Made by a program: the position numbers and the translations under genes. From assembly GCA_964573115.1 (NCBI GenBank), contig CAZNIP010000151.1, positions 1 to 5,974 of the forward strand: a stretch of 5,974 bases of DNA, written 5' to 3'. Positions within the stretch are counted from its first letter, which is position 1; every line of letters begins with the position of its first letter. This stretch comes from CAYOID01 sp964573115. Lineage in GTDB: Bacteria > Desulfobacterota > Desulfovibrionia > Desulfovibrionales > Desulfothermaceae. The notes under the pieces are model-generated. The model was not told where the DNA came from and did no database searches. It saw only the letters and a program-made list of their open reading frames with translations. Of this stretch, positions 5,113 through 5,974 are shown piece by piece.

Positions 5113-5892
5113 ATGAGCGGTGAAAAACAGACGGACATGAAAGCCCAGGGCCTTGTTGACGAGCGGGGCAAAATCCAGGGCGTGTTCTCGACCAAGTCGG
5201 TCAGCAAGGTCGGGGTGGGGACAACCCAGCGCAAGACCATCCAGAAGCATTACTTCATGGTCAGGGAGATCGACAATCAGCAGGTCGAGATCCAGTTCCT
5301 GAACAAGAACTATGTCCCGGCCGGCCCCAAGAGGGTCCTGGACAAGGATGAGGTGCTGGAGAAGTTTTCCCCTGAGCCGGAGTTCTACACCTATACGGTC
5401 TATCCCAAGATGCGGGAGCTGCAGAAGACCATTGCCAGGGGCGAACGTCATCGCAAGCAGGGCGAGTCCTTCAGCGCCGAGTTCGAGTTCAACAACGCCC
5501 TCCACGTGGATGAAGAGAACATCAGGGCCAATTTCGGACTGGGGCTGACCTACCTGGACCGGGGGGAAACCGGCAAGGCCGAGGACATCTTTCAGCGCCT
5601 GGTCAAGCTCGACGCTGCCTTCGAGAGCCAGCACAAGCACCTGTTCAACGATTTCGGGATCAGCCTGCGCAAGAACAAGATGTTCGATCAGTGCCTGCAA
5701 TACTATGAGCGGGCTTTGGAACTGACCCAGGAGGACGAGCACCTCTACCACAACATCGCCAGGGTCCACCTGGAGATGGGTCAGGTCAAGGAAACCCTGG
5801 AGGCCCTCAAGAAGGCCCTGAAGATCAACCCGGAGTTTGAGCAGGGCAAGAACTTCTTGAAGTACCTCAAACAGAAGGGGTATCTGTCGTAG
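5113..5892 (+). CDS. Tetratricopeptide repeat protein with novel N-terminal domain
   Basis: The 259-residue protein has two parts. Residues 1-95 are rich in alternating hydrophobic and charged residues, suggesting a small beta-rich domain (for example KHYFMVREIDNQQVEIQFLNKNYV at 45-68); I do not recognise it as a named family. Residues from about 106 to 241 form four TPR units: roughly 106-135, 136-170, 174-207 and 208-241. Their consensus small and aromatic residues are visible, for example NFGLGLTYLDRGETGKAEDIF and LYHNIARVHLEMGQ; the last ends in the usual NP (KALKINPEFE). TPR arrays are protein-binding scaffolds. No signal peptide or membrane segment is seen, so it is probably cytosolic. 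It starts 27 bases after gmk, with AAAGG upstream of ATG 5113. It is likely the last gene of the yicC operon within view. Partner and function are unknown. Confidence 0.85.
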   Translation: MSGEKQTDMKAQGLVDERGKIQGVFSTKSVSKVGVGTTQRKTIQKHYFMVREIDNQQVEIQFLNKNYVPAGPKRVLDKDEVLEKFSPEPEFYTYTVYPKMRELQKTIARGERHRKQGESFSAEFEFNNALHVDEENIRANFGLGLTYLDRGETGKAEDIFQRLVKLDAAFESQHKHLFNDFGISLRKNKMFDQCLQYYERALELTQEDEHLYHNIARVHLEMGQVKETLEALKKALKINPEFEQGKNFLKYLKQKGYLS

Positions 5893-5893
5893 C

Positions 5894-5939
<46 letters not shown>

Positions 5940-5945
5940 TTTTGC

Positions 5946-5960
5946 CCGGCCGCTGGCCGG
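5946..5960. repeat. GC-rich inverted repeat downstream of the heptamer array
   Basis: CCGGCC (5946-5951) pairs with GGCCGG (5955-5960) around GCT. It has a TTTT before it but no T-run after it on the + strand, and only a short CAAAAT after it on the - strand. It is therefore a poor terminator candidate, although it lies where the operon could end. The sequence to the window edge shows no supported gene. Confidence 0.45.
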
Positions 5961-5974
5961 CTCGTATGAAACTT

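Noticed and set aside
5966..5974. Start of a following gene (ATG AAA CTT)
   Set aside because: Only three codons before the window edge, and no Shine-Dalgarno at a usable distance; cannot be supported.

Overview
The window is GC-rich, tightly packed bacterial DNA with all seven recognisable genes on the + strand. The gene set, the protein signatures (DUF4416, a RemA/DUF370 protein in a yicC-remA-gmk row, and a YicC with a REINTCGNK C-terminal motif) and codon use that favours CTG, CAG and GCC with many AGG arginine codons suggest a sulfate-reducer-type Desulfobacterota, most likely Desulfovibrionales. This placement is inferred from family resemblance recalled from memory, not from a search. 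No rRNA, tRNA, CRISPR array, transposase or phage gene is visible.

Layout: (1) Positions 1-85 hold a compact, branched palindromic element and the short leader of mnmA. (2) Positions 86-2480 hold two overlapping tRNA sulfur-modification genes: mnmA (2-thiouridine at U34) and an mtaB-type methylthiotransferase (ms2t6A at A37). They meet at a run of nine G. (3) Positions 2481-2644 are a non-coding spacer, followed by a DUF4416 gene of unknown function ending at 3190. (4) After a 137-base spacer, yicC, remA (DUF370), gmk and a tetratricopeptide-repeat gene (3328-5892) form an evident operon. Junctions are +2 bases (yicC/remA), -8 bases (remA/gmk) and +27 bases (gmk/TPR). Each gene has a visible ribosome binding site, two of them inside the preceding gene. 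(5) Positions 5893-5974 hold a short heptanucleotide tandem repeat and a GC-rich hairpin.

The first pair acts on the anticodon loop, where tRNAs such as tRNA-Lys(UUU) can carry both modifications. The second group combines an RNase-type protein (YicC), a small DNA-binding-type regulator (RemA family), GMP kinase and a TPR scaffold protein of unknown role.

No wholly new system is evident. The observations most worth a second look are the cluster of inverted repeats at the gmk/TPR junction, which includes two mutually exclusive hairpins, one of them masking part of the TPR gene's ribosome binding site; the branched palindrome at the left edge; the G9 tract at the mnmA/mtaB overlap; the perfect 21-bp duplication built of 7-bp units after the TPR gene; and two uncharacterised proteins (DUF4416 and the TPR protein's N-terminal domain).
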